Position numbers and translations under genes: made by a program. A stretch of DNA of 64,000 nt from Terfezia claveryi (Eukaryota; Ascomycota; Pezizomycetes; Pezizales; Pezizaceae): the NCBI GenBank assembly GCA_015179025.1, contig WHUX01000060.1, positions 235,469 to 299,468 on the forward strand, read 5' to 3'. The notes beneath the pieces were generated by a model that was not told the DNA's origin, searched no databases, and worked only from the letters and a program-made list of their open reading frames with translations. Every line of letters starts with the position of its first letter. The stretch's first letter is position 1. Below, one piece after another: positions 1 through 11,377 of the stretch.

Positions 1-436
1 GTATGGCAATGGGGATGGGTAAATTGAGGCCGGAGAAGGTGTAGTTGTTCTCCTTTTTTTTTTTTTTTTTTTAATGTTTGGGGAATATGTATAGATAGAC
101 ATGAGTAGGTTGGCTTTGGTTGGGATAGAGATTGTTCCCTTCGAGAAGGGTGCTAGGATCTCAGACTATACTAGTTGGAACCACACTATGACGCATACAC
201 TACCTCAATGAATTCTGTACTGCACTGTTTACTTACGCTCAACTCCACCACTTCCCTACTCTCGAGACCACGCACCGTACTCTCAAGCACAGGTAAATGT
301 GTATACACATATAATTCAGTCAAATTTATGCGCCATCGTGCTTTTACGCAAGCATAGAAGCAACTCCAACCAAACCCCACAGTCCTCCCCGCCTCACATC
401 CAATTCCCAGCCTCGCTCTCTCACTCACATACTCAC
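1..436. other. left-edge flank, no gene recognised
   Basis: A poly-T run lies near 50-72 and short open frames are present, none with recognisable protein character. The stretch is probably the 3' flank of the seipin gene and of a gene outside the window. Confidence 0.4.
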
Positions 437-1900
437 TCATCTCCTCCTCACCCCCCCACCCCCCGTCCCACTCCCACTACTCCCCCTCCTACCCTCCCTA
501 CCCGTCGTTACACTAGTACTCTCATACAAGCTCGACCCCACGCCACTATCCCCCGGCGTCGCCCCTCCCGCACTTCCCCTCCCAGAAACCAACACCGCCT
601 CCTCCTCACTCCCCTCCGCCTCGCCATCTTCAACCATCACCCTTCTCCTAGTTCTAGCCATATCCCATGCCGGCCCCTCCATGCCATCAGCCGTACTTTC
701 GTCCGTCTCTGATTCTTCATTAGCCGCGTACCCCTCCCTTACTGGCTCAGCGAGCGGGATCTCCTGCGGTGTCTGTGGTTGTGATTGTGGAGTTGGTGAT
801 GGGGAGGGTAGGTATCCTCGATCTCTATCTCTTGCCCTCGGGGTCCTAGGCCTCACACCAGGTGTACTCGGTTTCGGTACTCTCCCTGCTTCCATCGGCG
901 TCTCCTCTTCCTCCTCGCCCTCCCCCGACTCTCCCTTCTTCACCTGCAACACCTGCACCACTCCACCACTACCAGCACCTCTCCCCGCACCAACAAGCAC
1001 CCACCACACCCCCATCGCGCACACAACCTCAATAACCCAAAACACACTCACAAACACACCCGCTGCAATAAGTCTATACGAGTACATGAAATTCCTCAGC
1101 CCTCCCAGCCTCGCCCGGAATCGCACACGCACCTTATAAGTCTGGATCCCCTGCGCCTTCAATGTGACCCTCAGGGATTTAGGCTGGTGTTCGAGTACAG
1201 TATGCTCAAAAATCGGCACGGTTATAAGTTCCGACTCAGTAGTGATGTGAGCGAGGAAGAGGGGCGCCTTGAGGATGGCATTAAGAAGGGATGGAAGCGG
1301 GGAATGGTAGGTTAGGATCACGGGGCGCTGCGTCCGGTGGAAAATCACCGGGCGCTCTTGTTGGTTTTGCCTCTCGGAGTATAAATCAACCTCGACCATG
1401 AAGTTCCCCAAGTTCCGGTTCCGCGGGGATAGAGGCACCAGAAGCTCTACTTGAACATCGTACTTTTGATTTGGCTTGACTTCCCACCCATATAGGTCCA
1501 CTGTTCCACTCGGGTATACTACCTCCCCTCCTACTCCTCCCCCTCCTTCTCCTCTGGATACAATATCAGGGGGTAAGTTGACCACTACCCCCGACGCCGC
1601 TTCCCCATACGGAATCTGGCTCAGAATCCCTGGTGGGGGCGGATATGTAAGAAATACGTCTTTGACAACGGTGATGTTGGGGATGTAGTTGATGTAGATG
1701 AGGATGTAGCTGAGCGTGGCGAGGAACAGGAGGAAGCTGAGCGTGAGGGAGAGTAGGAACGTGGTGATGTACGTGCGTTGGGCGGAGGGTGAGTGCAGCG
1801 GCCGCAGGGGGCTGAGAAGGGTGCGGAGAAGGGTGTCCTATAGTGTGGTCAGGTGTGTTAGCTTGGAGCGAGAGTGAGGGGAGAAGGACGGGCGCACCAT
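437..1900 (-). CDS. seipin (lipid-droplet assembly protein)
   Basis: Proposed exons on the minus strand are 1898-1900 (the ATG alone) and 437-1837, giving 467 aa. The intron 1838-1897 starts GTGCGC, has a GCTAACAC branch site and ends TATAG; reading through it gives an in-frame stop exactly at the acceptor. Visible parts are a first membrane segment at about residues 22-45 (leucine-rich, ending IYINYIPNITVV), a lumenal beta-rich seipin region (VDLYGWEVKPNQKYDVQVEL, then NLGNFMVEVDLYS), and a second membrane segment after FMYSYRLIAAGVFV. A long Gly/Ser/Glu-rich tail follows. Seipins form ER rings that organise triglyceride nucleation and lipid-droplet budding. The family call is firm. The one-codon first exon is inferred and an upstream start cannot be excluded. 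Confidence 0.88.
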
Positions 1901-3352
1901 GGTTGATGAGGAATCCGGATAACTTTCTGAGGACTAAACGTTCCCGTCGAACAATTCTGAGTATCGACGTCACTCGAAAATCCCGGTAAAGCAAAACAAG
2001 AGAGCCGATGCGTGTATATATATAAAAAAAAAAAGCAGAAATAGCTTCATACCAAGAGCAGAGGCTGTAGTGGAGGGTGTTGTGCCAACCAGACTAGAGC
2101 AGAGGGCACTTGATATACAAATCCTCTGTAGATCTTGCGTGAAATACCGGCCGTTTGACATGTGAAACCATGTGGGCTTATCAATTAGAGTTGAGTATCG
2201 CATATCGATTTTCGAGGGGGGAATTGCATATGCATATGCGACAGAGGACAATACGGAGTTCAGGGCATGCAGTCTGCTGAGAGGGAAGACAAACCAGACA
2301 AAAGGAACCGCTTCTACTCCCCGACCCAGGCCGCAGTCCGAGAGCCATGTATGATTCAATTTCTCAGTATAAACATCGTTTGCTAACATGTATCCAGCCA
2401 AACAGATCCCAACAGCAAGTATCAGAGGTTGGGCAGAAGCCGCGAGTCCTGTGGATTTGATCTCAGGCAATGGCAATTTCAGCCTTGCAATTGTATATAT
2501 ACAGTATAATTTCCCTGTAATGGGCTCTTTCACTTACTACGCAGCACGCTGCGAATACTATGGTGGCGTCAACAACCTGCTCGATACATCACATACACTT
2601 CAACTTCCAGCAGCAAGTGAGGCAAAAGGCAGAATCGCCATAACCATAGGGGAGGATGAGGTTAGAACATCGCCAGTTGCTATCGTGATTTTTGTCTTAT
2701 AATTTTAGACTTGAGATGTTTTGTCAGAATCTAACATTTGCTAGTCTGGTGGTATTATATGTTTCGAAAGGTGGTACGTCACCTTCCCCAAGGAAAGACT
2801 CCTGCGGCTGGCAACTGTTGCGCTGAGCGTCAATGCTGCTCCGATAGTCAATATAGTGTGGTGGCGGAAAGGTTTCGAGTCATGAAAGCCATAATCTACA
2901 GAAAGTTCATTTGTAGTTGCAATAGCACCTGCTTTTCTCTCCTACTTCACTTGTACCTACCGCTGGGCGGCCTGACACCATCAACATACTGTACTATCCC
3001 AAACCTTCTCTAGCAAAGGCCTTGGAGGCGTCTTGAGCTCCGTGTGGACAGCTTCTTATCCGACGACGGATCTGACGAGGATATGTATAAATCCCCCATG
3101 TTACTGGAATCTTTGGATCGCTATGAGATGCATTACAGCTCTGAATCGAATCAAAGTAGGGCCTTCAGCTCTCCAAGACTAGTAGGGTCCCTTCCTTGCT
3201 CTTCTTTCTTTGTTCATCATGGGCCATGTATATTCGTGGGTTTAAAGGTGCCAAAAGAAAGGGGGAGGAGGGGGGTGGGTGGGAAGATGAATAAGCAGGT
3301 GGGGTAGGATGGGAAGGAGGTAGCGAGGAGGGAGTTAATAGGAAACAGGAGG
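1901..3352. other. intergenic, no convincing gene
   Basis: Only short frames without domain character are seen. A TIR-like motif GTGCCAACCAGACTA is at 2082-2096 and a related TAGTCTGGTGG is at 2742-2752, so this stretch may hold remnants of small DNA transposons. 3044-3300 reads as an acidic/serine frame of unknown meaning and may be the 5' part of the pseudogene that follows. Confidence 0.4.
2082..2096. repeat. dispersed TIR-like motif
   Basis: The site reads GTGCCAACCAGACTA and is preceded by GGAGGGTGTT, a block also found upstream of the related site at 40829. It belongs to the family described in the findings. Confidence 0.5.
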
Positions 3353-4077
3353 GTGCTGGTGGGGCCGGGTGTTGTGCAGATGATCGTGGAAGGAAATTCA
3401 GAGTTGAACAGGAATACATCCTCACACACTATCTGGCAGCACACAAAGGATAGGTGTTTCAATGATCCATCTTGCTTCCATGGTCATTGCACCAAAGGAC
3501 ATTTTAGTCACAGCAGGCTTAAGTTCGACGAGGTCTCAAAGGCAGCCAAAGAGGAAGCGTACAAACAAATCGACTTGTACATTGATGTTGAAGCCCCAGC
3601 AATCGAATTTTCAGAACTGAAAGTCAACGACTTGGTTTTGTTATTAATTCGTCCAATCATTTACGAGTTCAGGCCCAGAATTTGCTGCAAACTATTTAGG
3701 GAGAAGCAAATTATTTCCACTGATCTGATGACGGGTGGATATTGAAGAGTTCGTTGTGGCTGTTGATGCTATTTCGGTAACGGAACACAGCTATGTGTTG
3801 GATTTGAAGCAAAAGAGAGTCGCTTGGTGAAGCGGTGGGGCAATGTCTATTGGCAATGAAGGATATGAGTGGTAGCACTATGGGGCTGTCGTTTATGGGT
3901 TTCTTGGTAAGTTATGATGGTGTAACATTTCGGGTGACAGGGTTACATGTGATGATGTTTGAGACAATGGGCAAGGACAAGGAGCGGTGGATGAGAGACT
4001 ACTCACTTCTAGTGGATTGTGTGAATGCGGCGTTGAGTAAAGGGGGGATTGTTTCGAATGATGCGGTTGCCAGATAG
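3353..4077 (+). pseudogene. decayed gene, possible PD-(D/E)XK/CRN-associated fungal family
   Basis: Three frames must be chained to follow the protein-like signal. 3353-3745 contains KFDEVSKAAKEEAYKQIDLY. The frame near 3750-3820 reads EEFVVAVDAISVTEHSYVLD. From about 3810 it continues as ESLGEAVGQCLLAMKDMSGS and ends with DKERWMRDYSLLVDCVNAAL at 4077. The blocks GEAxxQCLLAMKDM and DKERWMxDxSxLVDC resemble, from memory, an abundant family of fungal proteins with a nuclease-like fold linked to crinkler-type proteins. That assignment is inference. The frame changes mark it as broken. The 5' LTR of the copia element begins 12 bp after the stop. No function is claimed. Confidence 0.4.
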
Positions 4078-4083
4078 GATGAT

Positions 4084-4088
4084 GATTG
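4084..4088. repeat. target-site duplication (left) of copia element 1
   Basis: GATTG directly precedes the 5' LTR and is repeated at 8591-8595 directly after the 3' LTR. Confidence 0.85.
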
Positions 4089-4341
4089 TGTTGAATGTAG
4101 TAATCCGTGCCAGCCATTGTTGGGGCAAACGCAGACGCAGGATTGAGCATGGGATGTTATTGTCGGGATGTTACAGTCGATCAGTTTAGGGTGTGGTCAA
4201 ACCGTTGCGGATGACGTTCTGTACATAAGGCCCCTGTCCCCTGTCTCTCTCTCTCTTCTTTCCTACTTCTTTCTATAGAGATTCATAGCTTAATATACGG
4301 TATCTTACTCTATATTCGGAGCTTCATCACATAATCTTTCA
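4089..4341 (+). repeat. 5' LTR of copia element 1
   Basis: Starts TGTTGAATG and ends ATAATCTTTCA, giving the usual TG..CA ends. It matches 8338-8590 at 249 of 253 positions. Confidence 0.93.
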
Positions 4342-4353
4342 TGGTAGCAACAT
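4342..4353 (+). other. primer-binding site of copia element 1
   Basis: TGGTAGCAACAT begins immediately after the 5' LTR. TGGTAGC fits the CCA end of an initiator-methionine tRNA, as in Ty1. This is inferred from the prefix only. Confidence 0.6.
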
Positions 4354-4374
4354 CTCATTAGACACAATCCAAGA

Positions 4375-7300
4375 ATGTCTTCAACCACCGCTGAATCGTT
4401 AGCAGGCACTGCGTCTTCTTAGTTCAAACCTCCGAAAACTACGACCCCCCTCAAAAATGAGGTTGACTATACAGCATGGGTGAAAGAGATGAGCAGGGCT
4501 CTCAGAGTAGCAGAGTTAGATGATACTATTGATGCCACGAAGGGTGTAGCCCCTACTCCTATATCACGAGATTTTCAGAACCGCACAGATAAAGCCCTTA
4601 CCACATTAATGGTTAACTGCGAACCAGAACCTCTCGCTCTAATCAGAGTGTGAGATACTGCACTTGACGCATGGACTATACTCAAGAGTCACTACGAAGG
4701 AGAACCCGTACACATATGTCGTCTCTCCTTCTGGCTATCACCAACCTCCGCTTTGATGATAGAAAGGACACTCTTACACAACATATAGTAAACTTCGAGA
4801 ATAAATGGAACAACCTCCGAATGAATGTCGCATCCACCACCCCATCCCCCGACACCTTAGCCGGCAGTATCAAGCACTTTATCAACAATGACAGGTGGAA
4901 AGCAACAATGCTTCTTTCCATACTACCTTACCATTCTACCTATCAAAATCTCATCATGAATATCACAGGAGGAACAGCCGAACCCTCTTACGCAGATGTG
5001 GCACTCAGACTGCGAGAACTATCTGACCATATCAAAATGAGACCTAACCGAAGTCTTCCCACCATCCCCGAACCTGCAACCGCATTTGCTACAAATCTTC
5101 CAGTTAAATGTCATTACTGTAAGAGTAAGGGATGGCCAGAACATCACATGAAGAGAAGGATTGTAGGACAAAGAAGCGAGATATTTCAAGGTCCACATCA
5201 CATATCACTCGGTCTTCCGATATTTGGGATACATTCTGCGACATGGCAACTACCGATAAAACCAGCTTGGATTTAACTGACTGGTTTGCGGATTCATGTT
5301 CATCAGTGCATATTACTAATAATATTGCAGAACTGATTAATTCTTATCCGCACCATCAATTGGTAAGAACTGGAGGAGGGAACATTTATTCCACTCATAA
5401 AGGAACTGTGAAAATCGGGAAAATGACCCTTTATGATGTTCTCTATATTCCTAACTTCCCTCGAAAGCTTATCAGTGTAGCTAAGATCTCCGCGCAAGGG
5501 GCTATACTTTCTATCGGTATCGAAAATACCATCACCTACCAAGGCCAAATTATCCCTCTGACGGTATCTAATGGAATTTACCAACTTGCGACCGCGATAC
5601 CTGGGGGATACCAATATATGACTATTATGCCTGGGCCCAAAGTTCATCTAACAGAGGAGGAAGCTATGAAGTAGCATGTTAGATATGGCCATCTCCCTTT
5701 TCCTGCGTTTAAGAAAATTACCGAAGCACCGAAGAGTCTCCACCTTTGCACACAACAATGCAATACTTGTGTTATCACCAAAATGACTCGACCAATCTCC
5801 AAGTCATATGGGATCAGAAGCAATATGGTGGGACAAATTGTTCACTCAGATTTATGCGGCCCAATGCCTGTCGAAGATCTGTATCATCATAAATATATGA
5901 TTACTCTTATCGATGACTTCTCACGATTTACAATAACTCGAGCCATAACCTCGAAATCAGATGCTGCTCAAACTCTCCAACACATGATAGCCTATTTTTC
6001 CAGTCTTACTAGTACAAAAATCCAAGCACTTCAAACTGATTTTGGAGGAGAATTCAAATCCACAGAATTCCGCCAATGGCTCAGTAAAGAAGGAATCAGT
6101 GAGAAGTCTACAGTTCCATATCATAGTGAAACAAACGCTGTGGCCGAGCGAACGAATCGAACAATTATGACCATGGTACACACCAATCTCAAAGGCATGC
6201 CAAATTCTACTTGGTCTTTAGCTATAGAGTATGCTACATTCATCAAGAACCGAATTTCCCATGCCTCATTAAATGGAGATGCTCCACTACAGAAGATTAA
6301 GCAAGTGCCGGTGGATATTCAGAAGGAAAGAGAACGTTTCAGACCTTTTGGAGAAATTGTATACTGCCATACATATGAAGACGGTAAGCTTGCGGATAGA
6401 GCAGTGGAAGCAAAAGTAGTAGGATTCACATCTACTCATGGCATCTATAAAGTTATCCTGCCTTCAAGAAGAGTGACTATAGCAAAGAATCCAATCTCCA
6501 AGCAAATCTATCTAAACCAGGCTACTCAGGCTCAGTTATACATACCTCTGCCTGTAACGCCCGCGGAGCCTGCAATATTCGTGCCACCTGCAACATCCCC
6601 GCCGCCTGCAACATCCGTGCCGCTGTCTGCAACATCCATATCACCCACAACATCCATGCTGCCTGCAATATCTATGCCGCCTGCAACATCTGTATCTACC
6701 ATATCCCCCCAAGCTATCGAAGGTCCAAGTCTAAGAAGATCTACTCGAAGAACAGCTGGAAAACCTCTGGTTCGCTTAGATGAAGATCCTGCTTATCGTA
6801 ATGCGGAGTGCCATTTGACAATACAAGAAGCCCTCGATTCTCCAAATAAGCAGAAGTGGCAAGAAGCAATTCAAAGGGAATTAGACCTCTTGAATAAGTA
6901 TGAGGTCTATGAGTGGGTTGACGAAGTTCCCAAAGGAGCAAAAGTAATCGACACCAAGTGGATCCTTAGAGAAAAGAGTGATAAAGATCCTTTGAACCCA
7001 AAACGCTTTAAAGCTCGCTTGACTGTACGTGGTTTTCTACAAAGACCCGGAGTTGACTTCGATTCTCATGGCACATATACACTAGTATGCCGAGAAGAAA
7101 CCTGGCGTATCGTAATCTGTCTCGGACTAAAGAAAAAACTTATCATGCGTCAGTACGATATTGAGGGAGCTTTTCTCAATGGACCAATTCAAGAAATTAT
7201 GTACATTGTCGATAAGCAGGCTACTGGAGATAAGGCATGGTTGTTAAAAAAGTCACTATATGGTACGAAACAAGGAGCACACAATTGGAATAAAGTTATA

Positions 7301-8395
7301 GACAATATTCTGAAAGGACTAGGGTTTATACAGTGTAAAGATGACCTTGGCTTATACTATCGGGTTATTGGAGATGACTTAATTGTTATACATGTCGATG
7401 ATCTCCTTTGTGGCTTTTCTGATGAATTGGTAGTACAAGAATGGGAAGAGGCTATGAGTAAATTCTTTACACTGGAAGAGCGAGGACTTCCTAAGCGGTA
7501 TCTGGGAATAACGTTTGAATGGAAAGATGGCGAGGTACTGGTGACTGGGTTAGATCACATAGAAAAATTAGCTCTGGATGTTGGAATCTCCTGGACTTCG
7601 AAATCTCCCTATCTTGATGAAGGTCTTAAGGAAAAGGAACAAGTATACGAGAAGAGTGATATCAAAGAGTTCCAAGTCCTCACCGGAAGATTACTCTACA
7701 TTGCCAGAATGTGGCATCCCGATATCCGTTACGCAGTACAATGCCTCTCCATTGTTACTTCCAAACCAACAACTCACGATGTCAAGAAGGCGCACAAAGT
7801 CATATCATACCTTCTAGGAAGTAAGGCTCTTGGAGTGCAACTGAGAGGAGAAGACATGACTAATATCGATATCTATACCGATGCGGGAGAGGAAGTACTT
7901 GAATCAAAAGCGACCTCTGGTATTCTCATCATGGCTGGGGAATCTCCGGTAGGATGGACATCAAGAAAACAGGATGTGACAACTTTGTCATCTACAGAGG
8001 CTGAGTATATCGCAATGGGAGCAGGTGCGTAGGATGCTTTATGGATTCAAAAGATATTAGAATTCTGCAATGTCAAGACTACAATCAGGCTCTGGACAGA
8101 CAGTATGGGAGGATCGAGCCTATCTTATAACCCCGATTTCCACAAGCGAACGAAGCATATTCAGTGAAGACATCACTTTGTCCGAGAGTGTGTTGAGGAG
8201 AGACTCTTGAGCGTGCATTGGGTGCCTGGTGAAGACAACCCGGCAGATGTGCTGACGAAGTGTATAACAGGCCAAAAGTTCAAATACCTGATCTCCAAGG
8301 TGGGCATTAGAGCACAGCTGGCAGAATTAAGGGAGGATATTGAATGTAGTAATCCGTGCCAGCCATTGTTGGGGCAAACGCAGACGCAGGATTGA
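4375..8395 (+). pseudogene. copia element 1 gag-pol, broken
   Basis: Gag starts at ATG 4375 and is interrupted by TAG at 4420 and TGA at 4651. The frame then shifts near 4700, where the UBN2-like block LRFDDRKDTLTQHIVNFENKW begins, and again near 5150 inside the CX2C zinc knuckle. The protease motif reads DSCSS near 5290 instead of the expected DSGxS. A TAG at 5672 precedes the integrase HHCC region. The integrase D, D and E are present at about 5849, 6038 and 6146. Reverse transcriptase shows HVDD at 7391-7402. RNase H is broken by TAG at 8030 and TGA at 8165. A Pro/Ala/Thr/Ser repeat linker (PPATS-like units) lies at about 6570-6710. Each of the five stops is one C-to-T change from a Gln or Arg codon. 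Confidence 0.9.
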
Positions 8396-8590
8396 GCATG
8401 GGATGTTATTGTCGGGATGTTACAGTCGATCAGTTTAGAGTGTGGTCAAACCGTTGCGGATGACATTCTGTACATAAGGCCCCTGTCCCCTGTCTCTCTC
8501 TCTCTTCTTTCTTACTTCTTTCTATAGAGATTCATAGCTTAATATACGGTATCTTACTCTATATTCGGAGCTTCATCACATAATCTTTCA
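8338..8590 (+). repeat. 3' LTR of copia element 1
   Basis: Begins TATTGAATG where the 5' copy has TGTTGAATG, so the terminal TG has become TA. It ends ATAATCTTTCA and is followed by the GATTG duplication. Confidence 0.92.
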
Positions 8591-8595
8591 GATTG

Positions 8596-8927
8596 GGTGT
8601 TAGGGGTTTAAGGGTTCGTATTATTTGGAGATAGCTGGGGGTTTATTTTTGTTATAAAAGGGTTTAATTTATATAAGGTGTTTTGCACTACCACTTTGGG
8701 GCTAGTCTCTATGAATCTCACTATTGCATAATTATCTACCTAGGCTGATTACGAGGCCTAAAAATAAAATAAAAAATAAAAAAATGACGTGGCCTATTGA
8801 TGCATACAAGTCAGCAGCGCACCCTTAGTATAAAAACCCCAACTTTCTCTGTTGACCTACTCACTTTCAAGATCAGCTTTTCACGTCTCACTAACCCTTA
8901 ATATACCCTCACTGAATTACAAAGATA
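8596..8927. promoter_or_regulatory. upstream region of the small secreted protein gene
   Basis: AT-rich DNA with a TATA-like TATAAAAACCCC near 8829, about 100 bp before the ATG at 8928, followed by a CT-rich leader. The placement suits a fungal core promoter. No factor site is assigned. Confidence 0.4.
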
Positions 8928-9177
8928 ATGAAACCCCAAACTATTACCACCACATCCATCATCTTCTTCTTCCTCGCAGCATCCTCCTCTCTTGCTGCAC
9001 CTGCAGCTAGGTTGGAAACGCGTATGAAGGTTAATTCGGAGGAGCCACAGGGAGCAAGGGTAAACGGGGTAAGTTTCATAATAGAAAGATTTACTTAAAT
9101 AACTAAGATTTTCTGAAAAAAAAAAAAATTAGATTGATGATACTGGTAGCGGTTCCCCCGCTGTAAATAGGGGATGA
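8928..9177 (+). CDS. putative small secreted protein (61 aa)
   Basis: Proposed exons are 8928-9068 and 9133-9177. Exon 1 encodes 47 residues beginning MKPQTITTTSIIFFFLAASS, a clear signal peptide with a phenylalanine/isoleucine core and probable cleavage after SLAA or PAA. It ends at a consensus donor GTAAGT in phase 0. The acceptor TTAG at 9131-9132 gives a 14-residue second exon ending NRG. A competing acceptor at AATAG (about 9170) would give a longer tail containing ISCICL. The mature part is short and charged. No family is recognised. The gene lies just downstream of copia element 1. A small secreted effector-like protein is possible, but only the signal peptide and the donor site are directly supported. 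Confidence 0.5.
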
Positions 9178-10610
9178 TGCCAATGCTTAACCGCGCCGCC
9201 ACCCCCCCCAAAAAAAAACCCACCTCCAACCTCCGTGATGGGATTATCAGCTGCATTTGCTTGTAAGTTTAATCTTCCCTAGCTGAGCATATACATATTA
9301 ATTCTTTCGTTTTCCGTTCCTTAGTCGACGATATAGTTAGTGAGATTTAGGGGCATAGGGGTAGGAACATGCGCCAATTGGCATGGATTTGGATATGGGT
9401 GGATGTTTATGTCATAATACAGCAATTGAATTTATAAAAAATATGAAAATAAAAAAAAAATACCTCACATGATTGGGGAATTATTTTTTCCTGTATTCAG
9501 AGCGAATATTCCTCTCGCTCGTTCAAATATCTGTTATCTTTTGGCCAAGGTATACCCCTTTTTCTTAAGAAAAGTTGAAGGTTGCAGACTTTTTGCAATC
9601 ACATAGGAGAGCGACGAAGCACACAGCTTGGTTCCATAGATTTTTATAAAAAAAAAAAATTTTTTTTCCAACGTGTAGTCATCAGGTTTCGTCTGACTTC
9701 TTAACATCGTTGTAATGTGTAGGATCGAGAGGTGTGTTACCCCCCAAACATAACAATGGTCCTCAACTTTGTGGTCTTCAAAATACCTGGCTGGACAGGC
9801 TTCTTTTTTGCTTCCGGGCAAAATAGGATCTGGTGTAGCTCTAGGATCTGAGGGTAACAGAAGGGTACTATCTTATGCAATAAGGGAAGGTTATGTGGGT
9901 ATTTTGGGGATACAGTAATACTTCAGAACTTTGACTTGAAGAAGTTTCCCCTAACCTAGTGCCGTGCTGCTTTTTTTTTTGAAAAAAAAAATCTAAGCTA
10001 TGGCCTTGGACCGACTGGCTCTGTAGTGACTAATTTGGTGGAGGGGTTTGTGAAGAACCGCATCGTCTGCCGAAATCCAGTGATACATATTTCGAGGCTC
10101 AGAATGATATCGATATTGAGGTGGTACCAACACTGCTGGAGTGAGGAAGGCCATTGCTTGTCCGCTGAGGAACTACCGATAGTTCAGCCGGCGCAAGCCC
10201 TACTATTGATTGAGAGCTCTGCAGTGGGGCACCAGGGGCGGTGCTGCTTGTTAAGGGGAGGCACCTGGAGTTTAAAGACCGCTGGTTCTTCTGATATGAG
10301 ATGAGGGCCCCAACTTCAACAATATATGCTATCTGCTGGAACTATGCAGCCAAAACAAAGAGAGTCAATAGTTTAAATCTGTGAGCATTACTTAGGCACC
10401 ACAATAAATCTGCCAAATAAAAATACAAGAGTGGACCCAATCCCAACCTGCGCCAAAAAAGCCACATCACCTATTATGTAAAAAAACAAAGCAAAAAAGC
10501 TAGAAGGCTATCTATCATCCACAACAAGCTCGAACCCCAACCCAAACCGGTATAAAAAACTTTCCTCCTAGTACTATTGTTATATCATACCTGCCCATTT
10601 CCCTACCCGC
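9178..10610. other. intergenic, no gene recognised
   Basis: The stretch holds many homopolymer runs (C8, A9-A12, T9) and AT-rich blocks. Short frames on either strand show no domain character. Confidence 0.45.
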
Positions 10611-11377
10611 TCATTCCTCATCTAATATCCTACTCGCCAATTTCCCAAACCATGGCACCTCACACCTATCTAGCGTATCCGCTGTATCCATCAAATTAGC
10701 CGCCATGCCCACCCAACCGTCCCTAGGAGTGCGGAGGGGCCCAACTCACCATCCCTATACGCCCTCCAACTCAACCACCCCATCAATCCCACATCCACGC
10801 CCAACAACCCCCAACTCAACCACCTCGAAAAGCTCACAATAAAATGCAGCATAACCAACGCCGAAAAGAGTAGTGCTCCCTGCCACGCATGAAACCGCAC
10901 ATAATCGCTTTTATACTCTAGGATGAGGAGGAGGACGGCGCCCGTGGGAGGGAGTAGGAGGTATGCTAGCATTGCTTCGTAATCGAGCCTAACCTCACTC
11001 AATTTTTGTCAGATTATATCTCTATTTATGTTGCATTAAGGGAGCCCGAACCGGAGGGGTAGACTTGTCTCAAACTGCTCCACCACGTCCCTCGCGCTGC
11101 CGAATCCCCCCAAGTTGACTCTGAACCCGGAAGATTCTGTACCTCCAGGGGTATATCCCCCTCCCAAGGGGGATGTTCGCCCGGGGATTCCCCATGGGGG
11201 TGAAGAGGGCGGTGGGGGTGAGGTGGAGGAGGGCATGGGTGAGTAGGGGCGTGTAGTTGGAGGGGAGGTGTATGCGGAGCTGGGCTTGAAGTAGGAGGGG
11301 GTGGACGGAGGCCGTGTGAGGGTTAGAGACTTCCGGGTGGTTTCGGGGGGGGAGGACTGGTAGGGAGCGAAATCCAT
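10611..11377 (-). CDS. Tic20-like fungal membrane protein
   Basis: Exons on the minus strand are 11052-11377, 10750-10988 and 10611-10681, giving 211 aa. The introns (63 and 68 nt) start GTTCGG and GTGAGT and have CTGAC and GCTAAT branch sites. Joining exon 1 (ending SLPLR) to exon 2 (LDYEAMLAYLLLPPTGAVLL) and exon 3 (DTLDRCEVPWFGKLASRIL) restores a family that from memory is conserved in Pezizomycotina and often annotated as a chloroplast import component (Tic20)-like protein. The first 108 residues are Pro/Ser-rich and probably disordered. The core has three to four hydrophobic helices, including the block HAWQGALLFSALVMLHFIV. Fungi have no plastids, so the true role is unknown. A single-exon reading would lose both conserved ends. 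Confidence 0.85.

Larger units (their letters stand above)
4089..8590 (+). mobile_element. Ty1/copia LTR retrotransposon 1, degenerate
   Basis: This 4.5-kb element has 253-bp LTRs, a 5-bp GATTG duplication, a primer-binding site beginning TGGTAGC right after the 5' LTR, and a purine-rich tract (AAGGGAGGA) before the 3' LTR. Domain order is Gag, zinc knuckle, protease, integrase, reverse transcriptase, RNase H, which is the copia order. Five in-frame stops and two frameshifts make it non-autonomous. The two LTRs differ at four positions, all transitions. Confidence 0.95.

Noticed and set aside
681..1139. Plus-strand 152-aa open frame
   Set aside because: It lies antisense to seipin and mirrors its low-complexity tail; no independent protein character.
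1970..2533. Minus-strand 187-aa open frame with hydrophobic stretches
   Set aside because: No recognisable family, no promoter or intron support, and it overlaps repeat motifs; treated as chance.
4089..8590. Classical RIP of copia element 1
   Set aside because: The C-to-T changes fall in mixed dinucleotide contexts and divergence is low; deamination is supported but RIP is not established.
9534..9821. Minus-strand 95-aa frame
   Set aside because: It runs through poly-A/T tracts that create FFFFF and KKK; composition not protein-like.
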